Source of the DNA: Aporrectodea caliginosa
Taxonomy: Eukaryota; Annelida; Clitellata; Crassiclitellata; Lumbricidae
Assembly (NCBI GenBank): GCA_020284085.1
Contig: JACEVL010000054.1
Location: 267,001 to 331,000, forward strand
DNA length: 64,000 nt
Reading direction: 5' to 3'
This document shows, one piece after another, positions 34,620 to 46,029 of the stretch. The position numbers were made by a program, and so were the translations under genes. The notes below the pieces were generated by a model. It was given only the letters and a program-made list of their open reading frames with translations, was not told where the DNA came from and did no database searches. Position 1 is the stretch's first letter; each line of letters starts with the position of its first letter.

Positions 34620-35503
34620 TCATTTTAGATAGAAAATAGAAATTTGTCCATCTCCGAATATCTTTCTATTGGAGTCCCATGTGTTGTCAACCACAATCAT
34701 TCGACCATTTGATTCATCCAGAAGAATCTTGCAAGGAAATTGCAATCCGTATTTTTCACCTTTAGATAGTATATTTGCCTTAAATTCCAAATCTGAATTC
34801 AGTAATAGAACTCGACCGTTCTCTAGATCAGCGACCATCACGAATCCATTTCCATCGACGGACAAATAAACTGGAACATTCATTTGTCCGATGGAAGATC
34901 CAAGTTTTCCACCGAATGACTTCTTAAGTTTTCCATCTGCGTCTATAATGCACACTCTGTGTAGCTCATCATTATCATAACCATGACTGACCACAAAATG
35001 ACCATTACTCAATTTTATTGCATGCAATAGATGGCGAAAACCGGCATTTGATGATAGAATTATTTCACAGATCAATTGTCCATCTGGCGAATATTCAATT
35101 AATTTGTTTTTCTCGTAAACACTTAAAATGACATTCGATCCATCTGTTGCAGACAGACGACCATAATCGTCTCCTGTTGACCAAATCTTTATTAATTTTC
35201 CATTTGGATCAAGTCTCAAAATTTTCTTAGACTGACCGAAGCCTTTGAAATCGAAGATGTAGAGACATTTATTTCTGTTGCAGGATACTATATCCCAGGG
35301 ATAAATTAATTCCTTCAAATTCCATCGACGACTGAAACAGAAGTTACTCGAATCGTAAACTTCAACTTCCGAACTCTCTCCATTCACAATGTACAATTCT
35401 TTGTCTAAGATAGCCAATCCAACTATCGCCTTTCTTTCTTCTGTCGCGGCTTTTGTGCTGATCCGCGCAACTAAAACTGGATCCGATTTGTATCGAAGTT
35501 GAT
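34620..35503 (-). CDS. TRIM-NHL gene D, exon 3: NHL beta-propeller and stop
   Basis: Exon opens after TTCCATTTTCAG (AG at 35505-35504) in phase 1 and ends with TAA at 34620, about 293 codons. Propeller repeats include GKLKKSFGGKLGSSIGQM, then P-V-Y-L-S-V-D-G-N-G-F-V-M-V-A-D and G-R-V-L-L-L-N. Joining exons 42905-41762, 40948-40400 and 35503-34620 gives 858 codons plus stop in one frame, the same as gene B. Intron 2 is therefore about 4.9 kb and holds LINE, hAT and SINE-like insertions. The orphan exon E at 23728-24605 is its closest relative. Confidence 0.87.
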
Positions 35504-35599
35504 CTGAAAATGGAAAGAAAGATACAGTAATCTGTCGTAAATTATAGCCTATATCCAATTGATTGAAATTTTATGAGATTTCGCTTTACAATGAGAACA

Positions 35600-36200
35600 A
35601 ACTAAATTATTGTAACATGCCACAGGTCGCGATACATGGAATCAAGCAGGATATCGCGATGGAGATAATGACAGCGATTACACAGGTGACAGGTGTAGAA
35701 ATTTTTCCATAGGCAATCCCACGAGACATTTCTCCGGACATTTCTTCCATTAGGACAATTCCCCCGAACATTCCCAATATTTTCAAACAATAGTTAGTAA
35801 TTCATTCTAGAATAGTATCAATTTAGAATAGCAATACACTGTAATTGGTTTTAAAGTCACAACCCACTTAGTGTTCATTCTTTGTAGCCTTGCCAGAATA
35901 AAATACAGGGCTTAATCACTATAATTCATTATCTGTATTTAATATAATTCGATATTTAAAAATCGTTATCACAGCTGACGTAATTGTGTATTTTGCTATA
36001 AATAGAACCGGACACCGTAATCTTTTGAAACTGCACTTTTAATAAACTCCCTGTCATCATCGCCAAGGTTTCATTTTACCATTTCAAGGACTTGCTTGGC
36101 GCTCTGCGTGTTGACCACCATTACTTCGCTATTAATGGTATTTCGTCAACGTCTATATAGCATTTATTAAGGACACCTTAGAGCGAAAGAGGTCATGACC
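35600..36200. other. Gene D intron 2, with a degenerate minisatellite
   Basis: Around 35690-35785 a roughly 15-base unit of the type GACATTTCTCCGGAC / GAACATTCCC repeats imperfectly. No gene seen. Confidence 0.5.
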
Positions 36201-36204
36201 CACC

Positions 36205-36285
36205 AAATCGTAATCGTAATCTCCAAATTTCTAAAGCGCCACTCGAAAGCCAAGCGCAGGGCACCAGCTTATTCACGAGCGCTGG
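36205..36285 (-). mobile_element. LINE 3' tail family 2, copy 2 (minus)
   Basis: CGTAATCGTAATCTCCAAAT followed by TTCTAAAGCGCCACTCG is the reverse complement of the segment at about 29560-29620. Adjacent to, but in opposite orientation from, the RT fragment at 36300-36915. Confidence 0.65.
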
Positions 36286-36299
36286 GTCAAATGGGTCAA

Positions 36300-36915
36300 G
36301 ACCCACCGGTCTCCTTACTCTGCCAGGAGAGGACTGGTCACCGTCTGGCAAAAGGACCACGAAACCCTTATGATGATGAAGCTCAAACGAAGAATCGGGC
36401 TAGCTTGTGCGGCCTTTGGAGGACTAAACAAAATGTGGAAAGCGAAAAGCCTCTCAATCAGGACCAAGATGAAACTCTACTATACCCTGGTGAAACCAGT
36501 ATTACTATACGGATCGGAGTGCTGGTGCCTGAGGAAAGAGGATGAGAGAAGACTACTGGTGACAGAAATGAGGTGGCTGAGGAGAATCATGGGTAGAAGC
36601 AGGAGGGACAAAATAAGGAATGATCAAACAAGAAAAGACTTGGGAGCGGAGGAGACGGTCGTAGAGATAATCAGGAGACGAAGACTTAGATGGTATGGGC
36701 ACGTGAGGCGGATGGTGGGAGAGAGATTACCCAATGCGGCGCTACACGGCCACGTGGAGGGAGAGAGGAGCAGGGGAGGGCAACGGAAGACCTGGATGGA
36801 CAACATCAAAGAGGACCTACAGAGGAGGGGTACGGATATAACGAAGATCGGCAGCATAATACGGAATAGAGAACACTGGAGAGGCTACATAAGGGCCTCA
36901 TCGTCGGGAAACTGA
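36300..36915 (+). pseudogene. RTE-like LINE, C-terminal ORF fragment
   Basis: The frame (starting about 36370) reads IRTKMKLYYTLVKPVLLYGSECWCLRK, summarised as LLYGSECW, then EMRWLRRIMGRSRRD, RRRRLRWYGHVRRM and GGQRKTWMDNIKEDL, ending at 36915. This order (LLYGSECW ... RLRWYGHVRRM ... R-x-R-K-T-W) is the conserved C-terminus of RTE-type non-LTR elements, after the reverse transcriptase. The RT core and endonuclease are absent. Lies in gene D intron 2 on the opposite strand. Confidence 0.85.
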
Positions 36916-36919
36916 CGGA

Positions 36920-37555
36920 AGAGAAATAAGATATAGCATTTATAGGCCTACATTACCAGGGATTATAATTTAGTAATTGATATAAAAAATTAAATGTTAT
37001 GATCAGAGTTAAGGAAGAACTTTGGAAAACGTTACTTTGCTCGAATCTCAGGCCTTCTCTATTTATAGCATTTCTTCTGCGAACCACCATTAAATTACAT
37101 TTTTTATCTTTTTAATACCGAATAGTCTTTGCTTTTCATCTGTTCGCATGATCAGGAGCTGTTCCTTCTCGCTTTGTTCTTGTCTGCGCTTCTGTTCAAG
37201 GTCCTGAGTCATGTTTCTGCTATCTGCAAAAAACCTATAAATTCTATCACAGCTATTATAATAGAACCAATTAACTTTGCACCGGATTGCTACGTATAAA
37301 GTACAGCTCATGATTCTGCGAACCGAAGAAATGCAAAGATCATCCGGTGTAAAAGTTAGGAATTATAATCTAATTGTAGTACATGCATGTACGCATGCAC
37401 TAATAAATGCTTTGATGTAAGCCAAATTAATGCATGCATTTATATTTTATGCATAAATATACATGCAAAAAGTCAAAAGTTTCAAGCTGAGTGCAATTAA
37501 TCATCTCCGTTTCCGTAATCCATAGAGTCCGGATATGAGGATAATTCTGATAAGG
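36920..37555. other. Gene D intron 2, no gene seen
   Basis: A minus-strand frame at 37090-37311 contains a short charged stretch (QKRRQEQSEKEQLL). It could be a relic of a coil exon, but no splice signals or homology could be confirmed. Confidence 0.35.
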
Positions 37556-37559
37556 GTGA

Positions 37560-37740
37560 CGTGAGGGGTGACCCGTCAGAAAGGTCCAGGACAAATCGAC
37601 CCCGAGAAAAGGGCCCCGACAAAACATCCCCCCGTACAAATGGCCTCGACAAACAGCCCGTCAAATCGGCTCCAGTCATATCGGCCCCGTCATATCGGCC
37701 CCAGGCATATCGGCCCCAGTAATATCGGCCCATGCAAAAT
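37560..37740. repeat. Degenerate 15-bp minisatellite (ATATCGGCCCC-type)
   Basis: About ten imperfect copies of a 15-base unit such as CATATCGGCCCCAGT. The minus-strand translation looks like a short pentapeptide-like repeat because the period is a multiple of three, but there is no evidence for a gene. Confidence 0.75.
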
Positions 37741-37984
37741 ATCCAATGTTCCAAGTACTTTAAAGCTTACGCTCACAAACTATGTTTGAAATGAGGCCTC
37801 AAGCGACGGTTCAGCTGGATAAGGGACTGCGAGGACCATCGTCTAATGCTAACTGGTTAGCGTGTTTAATTATTTAAATGCTTCAATGACTTCTATTGAG
37901 GCATCGAATTATTTTTCATAAATCCCACTTCCATTTTAACGTCAATGTTCTTTTAGGCAAGTCAAATTCAATTTTAGCGGAAAC

Positions 37985-38450
37985 AATTAGTTTCATCAAT
38001 CCACTTTGTAATAATTACGCAATAGAATAGAATTCCTTTCATCAATCGAACTTCTATTTACGCAAAAGAAAAGAATTCTTTTCAACAATCCAACGGTAAA
38101 ACCCTAAGTTCTGTTGCCAAATAATTTTTATGTCTTCAATTCCGCACTTTTCGTTGGCAAGTAGGCAGTCTACAGTGTTCATGATAGCTGTCATCAATCC
38201 AGCTTCCATTTAAATTAGTTTCATAATTACACTTTGTAATAATTACGCAATAGAATAGAATTTCTTTATCAATCCAACTTCAGTTTACGCAAAAGAAAAG
38301 AATTCTTTTCAACAAGAGAACGGTAAACCCGTTGTTTACGTTGCCAAATTATTTTATGTCTTCAATGCCGCACTTTTCGTTGGTAAGTAGGCAGTCAACC
38401 AATGTTCATGATGGTTGTGATCAATCCAGCTTCCATTTAAGCAAAAATGG
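37985..38450. repeat. Tandem repeat, two copies of about 235 bp
   Basis: Shared ordered words: CACTTTGTAATAATTACGCA, ATAGAATAGAATT, TTTACGCAAAAGAAAAGAAT, GCACTTTTCGTTGG and AAGTAGGCAGTC occur once around 38003-38176 and again around 38231-38395. A further partial unit begins before the hAT element at 38502. Confidence 0.75.
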
Positions 38451-38501
38451 ACTTTTCATCAATCAAAATTCTCTTTACGGAAACAATTATTTTCAACTGC
38501 C

Positions 38502-38787
38502 CAGTGGCGTAACGAGGGGGGCAGGGGGCGGCCCCCGGGCGCAGCACTGGGGGGGGCCCAAAATGAGGGTTTAAGAAAAAAATTGTAAGAAATAGGCAAA
38601 TTTTAGGTAAATTGTAGGTTTTTTAAGGAAAAGTAGACAAATTTGAGGACAGGGGTGCAAATCAACGTAGGACAGGGGCGCAAAATGAGGGTTTACAGAT
38701 GAAAAAGCAAAAAAAGGTCATCCGAAATTTTTAGACTGAAATTGGAAATTCTTGCTCCCGGGCGCCGGAACCCTAGGTACGCCACTG
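38502..38787 (+). mobile_element. Non-autonomous hAT element (286 bp)
   Basis: Terminal inverted repeat CAGTGGCGTA / TACGCCACTG and an exact 8-bp target-site duplication CAACTGCC (38494-38501 and 38788-38795). The size of the duplication and the CAG...CTG ends identify the hAT superfamily. The interior is GC-rich at both ends (GGGGGC, GGGCGCCGG) and has no coding content. Confidence 0.9.
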
Positions 38788-39049
38788 CAACTGCCACAAG
38801 GGCGACAAGGGTGCCAGAATTGTTATCCTGTCAAGAATTTATTTAGGGCACTGGTTACTTGTATTACTGCCCTGGCTATGCCTTGGTTAAAAAAATGTCT
38901 GGCGCCGCATGTACTCTCTAAATGTTCCTGATTTCGGTCTTATCGGAACCTCTGTGGCTCCAATGAAGACGGCCTGAACCTCTGATACTAACTGGCCTCA
39001 CTAGAGTCGACTCAGGACTAGAAATCCCTATTTCTGGGTTTCTTAAAAT

Positions 39050-39295
39050 CTAGTACTACTACTACACCTACTACTGTTACTACTAATATTACCACTACTA
39101 CTGATTTTTACTACTACTGCTACTACTACCACCACCACCACCATCACTACTACTACTTCTACTTCTACTGCTACTGCTACTTCTACTGCTACTACTACTA
39201 CTAGGCCTACTACTAGAATTACTATTACTATTACTATTGTTATTATTATTATTATTATCATTATTATCATTATTATTATTATTATTATTATTATT
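39050..39295. repeat. Degenerate trinucleotide microsatellite (ACT/ATT)n
   Basis: Mixed ACT, ACC, TCT, GCT and finally ATT units for about 245 bases. Open frames across it are low-complexity artefacts. Confidence 0.9.
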
Positions 39296-39311
39296 TTTTT
39301 TTTTTGTTTTT

Positions 39312-39845
39312 GCCCCGAGGTATACAGGATCCCTCAGGGACTTAGACATTACAAGCTGATGTAATTTGTCTGGAGATGACCCTACTCGTCGTTGTCCTGG
39401 TTGGGGAAAGTGCCTCGGAACGCGATTGCGTTATAGCGTTGTATCGTTAAAGAGATGCGCTGATAAAGGAACGATGTTTCTCTTGGGTCCCCAGTAACCA
39501 CACAGAGTTTTTTCCTAGGTCAGAGAGAAAGGCGTGGCCTTCATGGTTTATTATTATTATTATTATTATTTTTTTTTTGCCCCGAGGTATACAGGATCCC
39601 TCAGGGACTTAGACATTACAAGCTGATGTAATTTGTCTGGAGATGACCCTACTCGTCGTTGTCCTGGTTGGGGAAAGTGCCTCGGAACGCGATTGCGTTA
39701 TAGCGTTGTATCGTTAAAGAGATGCGCTGATAAAGGAACGATGTTTCTCTTGGGTCCCCAGTAACCACACAGAGTTTTTTCCTAGGTCAGAGAGAAAGGC
39801 GTGGCCTTCATGGTTTATTATTATTATTATTATTATTATTAAACT
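39312..39845 (-). repeat. Two identical tandem 267-bp SINE-like units
   Basis: GCCCCGAGGTATACAGGATC starts at 39312 and again at 39579, and the two units appear base-identical up to the closing TTCATGGTTTATTATT. Each ends in a (TTA)n run followed by T-rich sequence. On the minus strand the unit would start ACCATGAAGGCCACGCC and end with an A-rich/(AAT)n tail, as a SINE would. A partial relative occurs at 21125-21220. No clear pol III boxes were identified. Confidence 0.8.
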
Positions 39846-40399
39846 GTCACTTATAAAACCCCTAAACAAAAAGAATCCTGGACAAATTTTCTAAGTGAAC
39901 GTATGACAACAAAGTCAGCTTGAGATGAAGATCGTTGTCCTTGTCTGGGTTGGAGAGATGAACAGGGTGTAACAAGTGAGGACACATAAGAAGGAGCTGA
40001 ATTTGTGTGGACTTGGTGACGCAACATAAATTTGCAATTATCTTTACCATTGCCATACCTCGCACCAGTACAATGTTTGGGATTCATGGCATTCTCGTTA
40101 GAAGGTACGTCGCTGTGGAAATAACCGCTCAGTTATTGTGTTCTATCAGTCATTTATAGCCATTCAAGTCTATACTTAAGATTCACATATCCGTGGGGTA
40201 CTTCAACTTGCCTGTCCATTATCAGTAGCCTAACTTTTTGTTTACCTCACTCATACGATTCTTATCAGAGTTCTAAAATAGAACACGATTTTTTGCTAGG
40301 ATTTCACTTGAAGCAAGAATCAATTAATTATGCCTTTTGTATTATTAAAAGGGCGCAAAAGTCACTGAGTACCATTGGTTCTAAACAGATCGCTGTTAC
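39846..40399. other. Gene D intron 2, no gene seen
   Basis: Minus-strand open frames at 39851-40087 have no recognisable domain. The sequence beyond 40399 is intronic after the GTAACA donor. Confidence 0.45.
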
Positions 40400-40948
40400 C
40401 TGTTTTCGTCGTCTCCAGTTCTTGCTTGAGCTTCTCTACGCTGTCTTCTAATGTCTTGATTGTCATTTTATGCGCGGACACTTCTTGTATGATTTTTAAA
40501 TTCTTTGCATCCAGTTCCCGTTGCAGTTTATCATTGCTGGCTCGAAGTGTGTTGTTGGCGATTTTCTCTTTGTCTAATTCCTGTTTAAGTTTCTCATTGT
40601 TGGTCTGAAGTGTGGCGTTGGTCATATTTCTTATATCGAGTTCCTGCTTCAATGTAGCATTGTTGTCTTGAAGTTTGTTGTAGGTTACTTTTTTATAGTC
40701 CAGCATCCGATCCAGTTTCTTTCTGCGTGCATCATAGTTATCTTTCTCCTTACTCAGTTCTTCTGACAAAGCCTTATTAGCCATTATCTCCTTATTTATA
40801 TTAATCCTGAGCTGCTCATTTGCAAAGCGCAAACTCTCTTTATCTGTCCTTTCGATTTCGATTGTCTTTCTCAGTTGAACAATTTCTTTACTTTTTTCTG
40901 CTAATAAACTTTGTTTGCTTTTTTCCATTGGCTTTAAGTCACCCTCTT
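40400..40948 (-). CDS. TRIM-NHL gene D, exon 2: long coiled coil
   Basis: Opens after GTTATTTCCAG (AG at 40950-40949) in phase 1 and ends at AAAACAG before GTAACA in phase 1; 549 bases. It starts EEGDLKPMEKSKQSLLAEKS, closely matching gene F exon 2 (EEGDSKPKKKSKHSLLAEQS). Near-repeats of about 28 residues of the type LDKEKIANNTLRASNDKLQR, LDIRNMTNATLQTNNEKLKQ are visible, so the coil grew by internal duplication. Probably a parallel or antiparallel rod between the tripartite motif and the propeller. Confidence 0.87.
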
Positions 40949-40950
40949 CT

Positions 40951-41760
40951 GGAAATAACAACGGTAACTCGAAGTATGCAATATAATCATTTTTCGCATT
41001 ACATTAGTACGATGTAATAGAATTTATCTATAGATCTAGGAGGAGGAGGAGTATTAACAGCAGATGGCAGCAGCTAAAAAGGCATAAAAAGAAGAATTGG
41101 ATGCATTTGGAATAATGAACAGATATGGCGAAGCTGAACATTCACAAAGAAAACCAAGGCAAAAAAATCCGAGACGATAATGCAACCTATTCTACTATAA
41201 GGATCGAATTGCTAGACAATGCAAAAGCAAGATGAAAAAGAATAGAGCAGAAATGAGTTGGCTGCAGAAATTGCAGGGCTTCAAGACTATACAGAAATAA
41301 TAAATGATGAAATAAGACAATCATTAGATATCCAAACAACTCTGCAAGGCAAAGTACAAGGCAAAATACAGTCGCTCAGCGTTCTGTATTTCAATCTGGT
41401 CACTCGCAGGTCTTCCATTCAGACACAGACAAACACACGGGGATCAGTCTACCTCAATTATATTTCTGCATGGCTAACTAACCTCCTGCGGTGAATAATT
41501 TATATTTCATATTCAATATAAGATATTCTGAAGAATGCGATGGCATAATAGTCTACATATTGATTTGAACGAGCCTTCATCACATAGATTGCCTCAAATC
41601 TAGTGATTAGGCATTTTCACATGCTACGACTTAGGAGGAAATTAGCTGTGAAAAATCTGTTCCTCACAATAATAGTAGTATCGTGTATTTTAATGCAAAT
41701 GCTATTTTATACGAGAATATAGTAAGCTTTCCTGACTGTGTTTACAAGGAAAACCTCTTA
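40951..41760. other. Gene D intron 1
   Basis: About 810 bases, no coding exon supported. A plus-strand purine-rich stretch (41040-41250) gives short open frames of lysine- and glutamate-rich composition, which I attribute to base composition. Confidence 0.5.
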
Positions 41761-41761
41761 C

Positions 41762-42905
41762 CTCCAATGTCACCAATCAAGTTTTCACAGTTTTCCTCTA
41801 TGAACTCTTCGAATTCTGATTTTCTGAAGCGGAAATTAAAGCACTGAATTTCTCTTTCAATCATAGGTTGGCATTGTTGTTGCAACTCCACAGCTCTACC
41901 GGATAAGTCAGAAAATGAGCGACAGATGTCGCTAGCTGATCCTTTAGCAATTATCTTCTGAGAATAAGAATTGTAAGTTTCCAAGCACGACAGATATGTA
42001 TCAATGTCACATGATGTCATTTGGATTTCTTTCATCTTGCTTTGCCTTATCGCACTTAGACTTTGTAGAAGAAAAGTCGCATGTTTATCTGTAAACTGTT
42101 TCAGTTCATCTATTCTGCTCTCCATATCACTTTCTAAGCTCTTCACTCTTTCCTGTATCTCGTCCTTCACTTTCAGTATTTGTGCCTTTTTCGCCTCAGC
42201 TTTAGATTTGCATTCCTTTATTACTTCAGCTTTGCTTTCTATTTGTTTCCGAAATCCATCCACGAATTTCTTAACATGAGAACCATCGTGGTTTTTGTGG
42301 TCGTCCATGAAGCAATTTGCACAAACAACTGTTTTACAATCAGCACAATATACATTCAGAATATTTTGCTCATGCAGTTCACAAGTACTTGGTGCCAGAT
42401 TAGTCATCACATTTTGGCCACTTTCATACCCATTTATTTGCATCAATTTATGATTCTTTGTCAATTTTAGTTTTCTATGCAGTCTGCAGCATTCTTCGCA
42501 AAACTTCTGATTGCAATCAACGCAATATGTGTCAGCTGTTGGCATTTCTTTACCTGTATCTTCTTTGCTTTCGTCTAGACATGCATCGCATAGAGCTCTT
42601 GAAGCTGCAGATTGATCTGAAACATTTGCAACTAGTATCAGGTTCTCAATGAAGAAATTCTTAGGAAGTCCACGAAACCCTTCTGGTGGAATCTGGAACA
42701 TTCGTCTACAGATTGGGCAAGGCATTTCATCTCCAGGTCCTTTGTTTGTTTTAAGTCCAGTCTCTCTCAGACATTTCATGCAGAATGTATGAATACATGG
42801 CAAGGCTTTCGGATTGGTGTAGACTTCGGTGCATATACAACACGTAGTCATATCGTCGAGCTCTTGCTTCTTAATAACGCCACTGTCTACATCTTTCGCA
42901 GCCAT
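41762..42905 (-). CDS. TRIM-NHL gene D, exon 1: RING, two B-boxes, coiled coil
   Basis: ATG at 42905 opens 381 codons plus one base. RING ligands are C22, C25, C37, H39, C42, C45, C63 and C66. B-box 1 begins CDACLDESKED and contains CVDCNQKFCEECC. B-box 2 contains CELHEQNILNVYCADCKTVV, CANCF and DDHKNH. The coiled coil follows (about residues 215-300). The exon ends G|GTAAGA at 41762, phase 1. Predicted cytoplasmic E3 ligase. The first exon of gene F at 61990 is its closest relative and shares even the 50 bases upstream of the ATG. Confidence 0.92.
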
Positions 42906-42936
42906 TTTCCAATAGCGGTTTATAGATTAATTCTAA

Positions 42937-42956
42937 AATTGAAAGCACTTTCGATT
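42937..42956 (-). promoter_or_regulatory. Palindromic GAAAG-CTTTC motif upstream of gene D
   Basis: A 20-base inverted repeat, 9-bp arms with a 2-base centre and one mismatch, lying 32 bases upstream of the gene D ATG. The same motif, perfect, stands at 61947-61966 before gene F. Conservation between the duplicates may only reflect recent duplication; a binding role is inference. Confidence 0.4.
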
Positions 42957-42959
42957 TCA

Positions 42960-43425
42960 CAATTGGTAGCCTATTGAACTATTGGGCTGATGGTTGTCAA
43001 AAGAACATAATAACCTTGCAATAAACGTGCGAAAACGAAAATTATTCGGATAAAATAACGAGTTCTCACAAAACATAGTCTACATGAACGAGGTTGTAAG
43101 ATCTCGAAACTTAAATCATTAATGTTTGCCGTAGGCTAATCTATATTGATAGACTGATTGCAATTCTGACTGCTGCGATGTTCTGAGGTATGCCTACTAA
43201 ATAAAGCTCAATGTTATGCCTATAAATAAATCTGCGGCCTATGTTCTTTGAATACCTTGCATGTTGACACTCAGTTAAAAATGATTTAGCGCAAGATAAT
43301 ACAAATTCAGTCTGTTATCCGGCAGTAGAAAATATACTACACTCAGATGAAAGCAAAGTTCCTTAGATTAATTAAAGACATTTTTAGCATACTGCTCTGT
43401 CTGATCCTTCTCTCTGCACTTCTTT
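42960..43425. other. Upstream of gene D, no gene seen
   Basis: AT-rich, no coding region, no clear repeat identified. Confidence 0.4.
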
Positions 43426-43429
43426 TTTC

Positions 43430-45235
43430 CACAGGGTTCTGCTGTCGGTCCATTTTTATTTACAATCTTCACTTTACAGTAGGCTGACCAGACGTCCCGG
43501 TTTTCCCGGGACAGTCCCGATTTTCTGCTAGCTGTCCCGGCTGCCGGGAAAGGTAGGCCAAACTCTAAATATGTCCCGGTTTTTTTAAACTGACCTGACT
43601 GTCCGATCTTATATAATGTAGGTCTATTTCATGTGCGTTTGTCATGTGATCAAATAAAGGATATACCTACTTACTTTATCAACGTCTCCTTCATTTTACT
43701 ACTGGCATCTGGCGAGTAAATTCATTTTTAATCTCACTTTTATTTATTACCATGCATACTACCTCTTCCGGTTCTAAACGTCATATTGTCGTAGTGATAA
43801 AAAAAGCGTCGATTATCAGAAGTGAAAGTGAATATGGAAGAAACATTGTGTTGAATTTTATGACAGAATATTAGCAGACAACAAACTTTTAACAAGCATA
43901 CATTCAAGCGCCAAATATGAGTGACTGATTTGATAAATTTAGAATAATTAAATTTAAATTTAAAAAGCAAGATTTGTTATGATAGAATGTTAGCAGACAA
44001 AAGACTTTTAAGAAGCATACATTCAGGTGCCAAATTTGAGTAACTGATTTGAGAAATTTGGAATTTAATTTTAAATTTAAAAGCATGATTTGAATAAAAC
44101 CTTTCACTTAGTCTTATAGTATTATACAAATATAATAAGCATAAAATAGATCTTTGTGTGCAAGTTATATTAATTATTGACAACATCACAAATTTCTTTT
44201 GTGATTGAAGTGTCCCGGTTTTTAGTTTCCAATATCTGGTCAGCCTACTTTACAGTAAGCTGTATAGCCAAGCACTTCGGAGTTTTCTTAAAGAAGTGCG
44301 ATACTAGATCTGCTTCTGTTTTGATTTGTCACCCACTGATCAGTCCGGCAAGGGAAAACTTGAAGAATGCCTCTCTTCAATGCATGCGTGGTTCAGCTTC
44401 AACGGTTTGAACATAAACCCAGATGAATCTGTGGGAATCATATTTGGCTTACGGCAACGCCTGCGTTTTCTCCCTTCTCATTTCAGCACTGACCTTACTG
44501 TCACTTCTGTTTGAACAACAAAAAACTGTTTAAACATTTGGAGCAACTCTGAACAGTAGGCTTACATTTTGACCTATAAACCTTGTTTTATTGACTTAAA
44601 TCAGTACAAACGGAGTACCGTGCGTCATATTAAGTCTGCTCTCACCAAAATCATGTCAAATTTTACTGCTCTTTTCTCTGCTCTTGCTTCGATTATGCGA
44701 ACTCGGATTTCGCAGGCAAAAATAGATCTTCGAGTCAACACACATCATCGCATCCAAAACTGTCTGACTCGTGTGGTGCTGCTCGCATCTATAGTGCAAA
44801 CATCTTAACCTCTCGGTCAGCTGCATTGTCATCCTGTAGGGTAGAATTTCGCATAGAATCTCACTCGACTGATTAACCAATAATACCCCTAAAGCGTGCA
44901 CTGCTACCAACTTTCAACCAATAGTATTTATTCTATTGCCAACTGACTAGGCCATCTGTCTCTCATTAAATCCTATCCCGCAGGCTTCGATCTTTGGATA
45001 TGATAGGTCTTTTTGGCTGTTGCAGATCTGTCATAGGCTCACGCGCACTTCATGTTGGTGCCTCCATTGATGGAAACTCTCCAAGTTTTCCGATACTCAG
45101 ACTTGTTTTGTTCCTTCCAAAACACTCCACAAAACTCACTCTTTCTCACAGGCTTCAAAACATTAAAATGTCTAACTCTTCTTCATCTGGTAACCATGGT
45201 CAGGACTGATGACCGCGCTTTATAAATGCATTTCT
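43430..45235 (+). pseudogene. Old LINE reverse-transcriptase remnant, interrupted by a hAT element
   Basis: Before the insertion the sequence reads QGSAVGPFLFTIFT, a decayed form of the RT motif 'QGSVLGPLLF'. After it (44256 onward) come LEECLSSMHAWFSFNGLNIN, PDESVGIIFGLRQRLRFLP and later YKPCFIDLN-like and SALTKIMSN segments in changing frames. A weak LINE-tail motif GCGCTTTATAAATGC occurs at about 45216-45232. Many stops and frame shifts indicate great age. Confidence 0.7.
43480..44247 (+). mobile_element. Non-autonomous hAT element (768 bp)
   Basis: Terminal inverted repeats TAGGCTGACCAGA / TCTGGTCAGCCTA, perfect over 13 bp. Exact 8-bp target duplication CTTTACAG at 43472-43479 and 44248-44255. 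Subterminal CGTCCCGG...CCCGGGACAGTCCCG words match a hAT family seen widely in animals. The interior carries a direct duplication of about 120 bases (about 43855-43975 and 43976-44095, with TTAGCAGACAA and AAGCATACATTCA shared). No transposase frame. Confidence 0.9.
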
Positions 45236-45239
45236 GCAT

Positions 45240-46025
45240 GCGCGTTAAATTTTCGCTTAAGTAATAATAAAGTGCATGTTTTAATGTAACTTAAATAAAG
45301 CTAAGATGCTTAATGAAGCAAATCAGAAGGCCTATACTTTTCACTTTTTATCACTATTTTGCACTAGACCTGAAGTTTCAGCACATATATTTTCTATTCC
45401 ACCAATTTCTGTATACTGTAAATAAAACGATGTCTGGTTATAATTGTATCTCTACGCTAAATGTGGGAGAGCGTGATGTAGCGCATTGAGCAATACGGTA
45501 TTAGTCTGTCAATAATTAAGAAATCCACGTCTGGCAATAATTGAAAGTAATAAATAGGCTAAGGTGTTTTCAGGATAACTATGCACGTTTTGCCTTTGAA
45601 TAATAGGCTTAATCAAAATCTTCAATTTTTCCAAGTCTCTAAATATTCAAACAGCCCAAACTGAAATCCAAGAAACATCAGCCATTGTTGCCTCTACTTG
45701 ACATAGGCCTACGCTTCAAAAGCATCAATGTCTAGCCACTGGATTACAACTTCTATCTGCAAACGTCATAAAGAAACATCTGAACTTATGCATACATCAT
45801 CTGGATTCTTTATCTGATGCTATTTGCTTTCAGATTGTTGAGTTCCTTATTATTTCACTTCTTTTTAAATCTTTTTGCACATTATGTTTCGACTTCATTT
45901 GACTCTCTAACTTGCTAATTGAGCATTTATTTGTTTGGTGTTGATTTAAAATTCCTTGTGAATTTTATTATTGGTCTATTTCTACTTAGTTTTGAGTGTA
46001 TACCCTTTTCGTTTTATTTACTGTA
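45240..46025. other. Region 5' of the PHD-LINE
   Basis: No gene seen. The LINE 5' end lies somewhere here, since the frame is open back to 45919 while the first ATG is at 46030. No target-site duplication could be matched to the 3' end. Confidence 0.4.
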
Positions 46026-46029
46026 CGAT

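Noticed and set aside
37497..37754. Pentapeptide-repeat protein on the minus strand
   Set aside because: The pattern follows from a 15-bp minisatellite; units are too degenerate and the frame has no independent support.
37985..38450. CRISPR-like or direct-repeat array
   Set aside because: Only two long, diverged tandem copies; eukaryotic context; no regular spacers or cas genes.
41040..41494. Plus-strand lysine/glutamate-rich frames in gene D intron 1 as an exon
   Set aside because: Opposite strand to gene D, interrupted by stops, and explained by purine-rich composition.
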